Assembly: GCA_948857205.1 (NCBI GenBank)
Contig: CAQPRV010000139.1
Span: forward strand, 1 to 6,004
DNA length: 6,004 nt
Reading direction: 5' to 3'
Source of the DNA: an uncultured Clostridia bacterium
GTDB lineage: Bacteria; Bacillota; Clostridia; TANB77; CAG-508
The notes under the pieces are model-generated. The model searched no databases and was not told where the DNA came from. It saw nothing but the letters and a program-made list of their open reading frames with translations. Below are positions 3,325 through 6,004 of this stretch, piece by piece; the stretch's first letter is position 1; each line of letters begins with the position of its first letter. Position numbers and translations under genes: made by a program.

Positions 3325-5697
3325 TTAATTTATTCCTCTTAACATTGCCATTGTTGCGCTAATGTATCTATTTGCTAAATTATGTTTTTGTACATCTTGT
3401 GGTGTTCTAATGTAATCTGGTAATTCTATTAATGCAGATTTTGCAGCTCTGTTACTTGATCCTAAGGAAGTTCTTGCCCAATTAATAAGATATCCACTAC
3501 CATAACTTGCAGTATCTATGTTTTCAGGAAATTGTTGTCTATAATATCCTCTAATTGTAGCATCTCCAATCAATTGTTGTGTCCAACCATGTAAATCTAC
3601 TAAAAGTGTTTGACCGTTTTTTGATTTATGTGATAATAAAAAGTCTCTTAAATATCTTGCTTCATAGCTCTGAAAAGGTTGTGTTCCTGTAAAGTTTCTT
3701 GAATTTGATTGATATTTAAAGCCTGCTGAAAAAGATCTATTTAAATCTATTCCTTTATTTCCTGGTGCATTTGTAAATAATGTTGTTCTTCCAGGTCCAT
3801 TATTTGTCCAACCTGCTTTTCTACCATCTGGATTTACCTCTGGAAAAATATATATCGTCCATTTATCCGCAATACTACTATCTTTACTACCTTTTAAATA
3901 TTCCCAAAATTTATTTGCAATTAAAACTAATTCCGTTCCATCTCTTCCCCATTTATCTTCAAATCCATGGACACAAAATGTTGCAAAAAATACATTTGGT
4001 CCATTACCATATTTATAATATTGTAAGTCTGAACCTTTACTATTGCCTTTTGCTTTAAGTCCTGAAATTCCATAAGTACCTGTTGATATTTCAATTTTTT
4101 GTTTTATTGTTATATTTCTACTCTTTTCTACTAGAACTTTTCCTTGTTTAGAAAGTACTTTTATTTTTATATTATGATTTCCTAAGGAATATTTTGAAAA
4201 ATCAATATTTGCTATAAATTTTGGTGTTGGATTTAATTCTTCTCCGCCATATCCTTTTATTGCATTAAATACTCCCTGATCTCTAGTTCTTTGTAATTTT
4301 GTAGATACTACTTTATTATCAATTAACAATTGTAATTTTGTATCTTTTATATTTGTCATAACCCATCCTGTTACATTATGCTTTTCGTTTGTTATAGCTC
4401 CTGAAAATTCATCTAAATATGCTATTATTTTTTGTTGTGTTATTTTATTTACAATTTTAATTTGTATTGCTTCAATTCTTTTAGCTGAACCTTCTGTTCC
4501 TGATGTTTCTCCATCATATGCCCAGTCTTGCCATCCAAAATCTTGCACATGTGTTCTATACATAACAGAATATTTATCTGTATTTTCTAATTTTATTTTT
4601 ATCGCTTCTAATCTTTTATTTTTTCCTGTTACACCAACATTTTGTCCATCTCCTACCCATGTAGTCCAACCTTTATCTTGAATATGTGCTTTGTATTTTA
4701 GGTTAACACCATTTGGTAAATTGTAGGCTTTTATATTCATTGCTTCTATTCTTTTGCATTGCCCAGATGTACCTGATGTTGCACCATCTTCCCTTCTTCC
4801 TTGCCATCCAATCATCTGTACATGTGATTGATAACTTATATGTATATTTTTATCTAATTTTATATTTTTATTGATAGTTGCTAAAACTGTCTTTTCATCA
4901 GAGGTTAGCAATTTTAAGGTTAATTTGTAGGTTCCTGTTTTCATATTATTTGTGGAAATATTGAAACTAAATCCTGGTTTTGCATATTCTGTTTCACATC
5001 CATAATTAATTTTTTCTGCTAAATCTGTTCTTTTTTTATATTGTAGATTAGCATTTGTTGTAACATCTTTGTCATCTATATAGATTTTTAATTTTGAATT
5101 TTCTACATTTGATATTTTCCATCCTGATACTGATATTACATTATAAAAGGATTTATCTAAATTTGTTTCGATATTAATTGAACCTTTATTCTGCTTTTTA
5201 ATTATTCTAATTTGTATTCCTTCAAGTCGTAAACACTTTCCTTCTGTTCCTGCCATAGCTCCATCTTGTTTCCATTCTTGCCATCCTACATTTTGTACAT
5301 GTACTTTATATTCTACAGAATATCCTGGCATATTTATTAATTTTATTCTTATTGCTTCTAATCTTTTACTTTTTCCACTTGTTCCTGCCATAACTCCATC
5401 TTGTTTCCAACCTTGCCATCCAATATCTTGAACATGCACCTGATACTGTATTTTTGCTCCAGCAGGTAAGTTTGTCCCTTTTATTTTTATTCCTTCTAAT
5501 CTTTTTGATTTTCCTTGTGTTCCTGAAATTTGACCATTGCTTCTAGAAAAATCTTTTTCCCATCCATAATCTTGCACATGTGTGTTATAACTAATTCCTA
5601 TGGTTTTCTCTGTTGATGCAAGTAATTTCTCTGAATTTGCAAATAAGATTAGTATAAGAATTATTAAACCTATTATTAGTTTTTTGTTTTTTTGCAT
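3325..5697 (-). CDS. Secreted ChW-repeat, Ig-like, M14-family zinc peptidase
   Basis: The 790-residue protein has an N-terminal signal sequence: KNKK, a hydrophobic core at 7-20, and probable cleavage between 22 and 28. Three ChW repeats follow (conserved HVQ..GW and G..GKSKRLEAI at about 40-72, 88-118 and 133-163), then an Ig-like module (about 174-283, SGWKISN), three more ChW repeats (292-322, 338-368, 383-413), a second Ig-like module (about 424-532, TGWVMTN), and an M14 metallopeptidase domain (about 538-790). The M14 zinc ligands are H577 and E580 (HGFE) and H703 (DLHGW). R626 in NPDGR, N653/R654 in DLNRSF and the general-base E758 in ALIELPD complete the active site, so it should be active. 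ChW repeats are thought to bind the cell surface. A D-Glu/diamino-acid wall-peptide hydrolase is a reasonable inference. ATG 5697 lies 8 bases after AGAGGGG (5712-5706). Confidence 0.93.
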   Translation of the reverse strand: MQKNKKLIIGLIILILILFANSEKLLASTEKTIGISYNTHVQDYGWEKDFSRSNGQISGTQGKSKRLEGIKIKGTNLPAGAKIQYQVHVQDIGWQGWKQDGVMAGTSGKSKRLEAIRIKLINMPGYSVEYKVHVQNVGWQEWKQDGAMAGTEGKCLRLEGIQIRIIKKQNKGSINIETNLDKSFYNVISVSGWKISNVENSKLKIYIDDKDVTTNANLQYKKRTDLAEKINYGCETEYAKPGFSFNISTNNMKTGTYKLTLKLLTSDEKTVLATINKNIKLDKNIHISYQSHVQMIGWQGRREDGATSGTSGQCKRIEAMNIKAYNLPNGVNLKYKAHIQDKGWTTWVGDGQNVGVTGKNKRLEAIKIKLENTDKYSVMYRTHVQDFGWQDWAYDGETSGTEGSAKRIEAIQIKIVNKITQQKIIAYLDEFSGAITNEKHNVTGWVMTNIKDTKLQLLIDNKVVSTKLQRTRDQGVFNAIKGYGGEELNPTPKFIANIDFSKYSLGNHNIKIKVLSKQGKVLVEKSRNITIKQKIEISTGTYGISGLKAKGNSKGSDLQYYKYGNGPNVFFATFCVHGFEDKWGRDGTELVLIANKFWEYLKGSKDSSIADKWTIYIFPEVNPDGRKAGWTNNGPGRTTLFTNAPGNKGIDLNRSFSAGFKYQSNSRNFTGTQPFQSYEARYLRDFLLSHKSKNGQTLLVDLHGWTQQLIGDATIRGYYRQQFPENIDTASYGSGYLINWARTSLGSSNRAAKSALIELPDYIRTPQDVQKHNLANRYISATMAMLRGIN
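4447..4845 (-). repeat. Second block of three ChW repeats (coding)
   Basis: This block encodes residues 285-417 of the M14 protein: three units of about 45 residues, each with H(V/I)Q..GW, a second Trp or Arg, D-G and a G..G...R(I/L)EA core. It mirrors the first block in order and spacing and is followed by the same kind of Ig-like module, so the N-terminal half looks like a tandem duplication of ChW3 plus Ig. Confidence 0.85.
5203..5601 (-). repeat. First block of three ChW repeats (coding)
   Basis: This block encodes residues 33-165. Its second and third units are still very similar as DNA: 5246-5286 and 5381-5421 match at all but 3 of 41 positions. That points to recent unit duplication or gene conversion and makes unit gain or loss by slippage or recombination plausible. 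Confidence 0.88.
5669..5695 (-). repeat. Inner arm of a 27-bp perfect inverted repeat
   Basis: Read on the minus strand these bases start with the G of the peptidase ATG and cover codons 2-9 of the signal peptide, ending TAATAATAGG. The same 27 bases occur on the + strand at 5978-6004 with no mismatch, including the A7 and A6 runs. The arms face each other across 282 bp. Confidence 0.9.
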
Positions 5698-5705
5698 TAC
5701 TAATT

Positions 5706-5713
5706 CCCCTCTC
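5706..5713 (-). promoter_or_regulatory. Ribosome binding site of the M14 peptidase gene
   Basis: GAGAGGGG on the minus strand ends 8 bases before ATG 5697 and supports that start. It lies inside the segment bracketed by the 27-bp inverted repeats. Confidence 0.75.
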
Positions 5714-5744
5714 TACTTTTATGTTTTATATAATCTTCTATATT

Positions 5745-5773
5745 ATTATATATTAAATTTTTTTGTATTTCAA
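5745..5773 (-). promoter_or_regulatory. Sigma-A-type promoter of the M14 peptidase gene
   Basis: On the minus strand, TTGAAA (5773-5768) and a perfect TATAAT (5750-5745) are separated by exactly 17 bases. Transcription would begin near 5738, giving a leader of about 40 bases. It is the best promoter match in the window and points toward the peptidase gene. It lies between the two 27-bp inverted repeat arms. Confidence 0.72.
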
Positions 5774-5977
5774 TATATAATTCTTTCAAGTTTCGACCTT
5801 TAGTGTTACAGTTTAGTATATAGGTATTTTCCTAATACTTAAGTACTACAAATCTTGATTTTTTAGTGGGAATTTATTTTATATAAGGGAAGAATATATC
5901 TAAAATATTTATGAAAATTCGAATGCAACTGGAAAATATTTAGAAATTCTTTTCATATAAAATGAGGGATGTTCAAG
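5774..5977. other. Gene-free AT-rich segment between the peptidase promoter and the outer repeat
   Basis: No credible gene is seen. The segment holds a 10-bp palindrome TACTTAAGTA around 5838-5847, a TAGG/CCTA hairpin just before it, two direct copies of AAAATATTT (5902-5910, 5933-5941) and an ATTCGAAT palindrome between those copies. Near the right edge GAGGG (5964-5968) resembles a ribosome binding site for rightward translation, but no good rightward promoter precedes it. The small palindromes could bind a regulator of the peptidase promoter. Confidence 0.5.
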
Positions 5978-6004
5978 GCAAAAAAACAAAAAACTAATAA
6001 TAGG
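5978..6004 (+). repeat. Outer arm of the 27-bp perfect inverted repeat (runs to window end)
   Basis: This is identical to the minus-strand 5695-5669. In the frame equivalent to the peptidase gene it reads QKNKKLIIG, preceded by AGG (5976-5978) where the gene has ATG. GAGGG lies 7 bases before that AGG. No ATG, GTG or TTG is in frame between it and the upstream stop (TAA 5958-5960). Identity reaches the last base, so the true repeat may be longer. Confidence 0.88.

Noticed and set aside
3780..4058. 92-residue open frame on the + strand
   Set aside because: It is antisense to the conserved M14 domain, with hydrophobic low-complexity composition and no start signals.
4447..5601. CRISPR-like or satellite repeat array
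   Set aside because: The periodic similarity comes from protein-coding ChW repeats in one open frame. Units differ in sequence and there are no unique spacers.
5600..5803. 67-residue open frame on the + strand
   Set aside because: It is antisense to the signal peptide and leader of the peptidase gene and has no ribosome binding site.
5909..5956. 15-residue minus-strand frame beginning MKRISKYFPVAFEFS
   Set aside because: It is very short, has no ribosome binding site and has no supporting context.

Overview
The window is very AT-rich. Its codon choice (AAA, ATA, TTA, GAA), AGGAGG-type ribosome binding sites and short-hairpin/T-run terminators point to a low-GC Firmicute (Bacillota). The ChW (clostridial hydrophobic W) repeats in the largest protein narrow this to Clostridia, plausibly an uncultured gut or anaerobic lineage. 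The species cannot be named from the sequence.

Layout: positions 1-142 hold the last codons of an IstB/DnaC-like ATP-binding protein on the + strand and what looks like the end of an IS21-type insertion sequence. A perfect 11-bp inverted repeat (152-184) and a strong bidirectional terminator (194-232) separate it from the rest. All four main genes are on the minus strand. In transcription order (right to left) they are: a secreted 790-residue protein with two blocks of three ChW repeats, two Ig-like modules and a C-terminal M14 zinc peptidase (3325-5697); a 258-residue membrane-anchored protein of unknown function (2390-3166); folD (1450-2313), closed by a terminator (1411-1444); and dprA (352-1236). 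dprA has no ATG, GTG or TTG at its proper N-terminus and appears to start at ATT, behind a perfect AGGAGG.

The gaps are unusually structured. The 3188-3313 gap folds into a long closing stem with inner helices and a possible pseudoknot. The dprA leader (1264-1414) folds as a closed junction of hairpins that competes with a 12-bp inverted repeat next to the folD terminator. A 25-bp near-palindrome precedes folD.

The most striking signal is at the right end. The first 27 bases of the peptidase gene after its initial A and T recur, inverted and without mismatch, at the last 27 bases of the window (5978-6004). The two copies bracket a 282-bp segment that carries the peptidase gene's ribosome binding site, start codon and a near-consensus promoter (TTGAAA, 17 bp, TATAAT). 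The outer copy has AGG where the gene has ATG. This is the geometry of an invertible ON/OFF switch for a surface protein. A divergent paralogue or an assembly fold-back must also be considered, because the copy stops exactly at the window edge.

The genes do not form one pathway. The M14 protein probably trims cell-wall peptides, FolD makes one-carbon folate derivatives, and DprA loads RecA on incoming single-stranded DNA. The order suggests a cell-surface/housekeeping cluster with a recent mobile-element insertion on its left.
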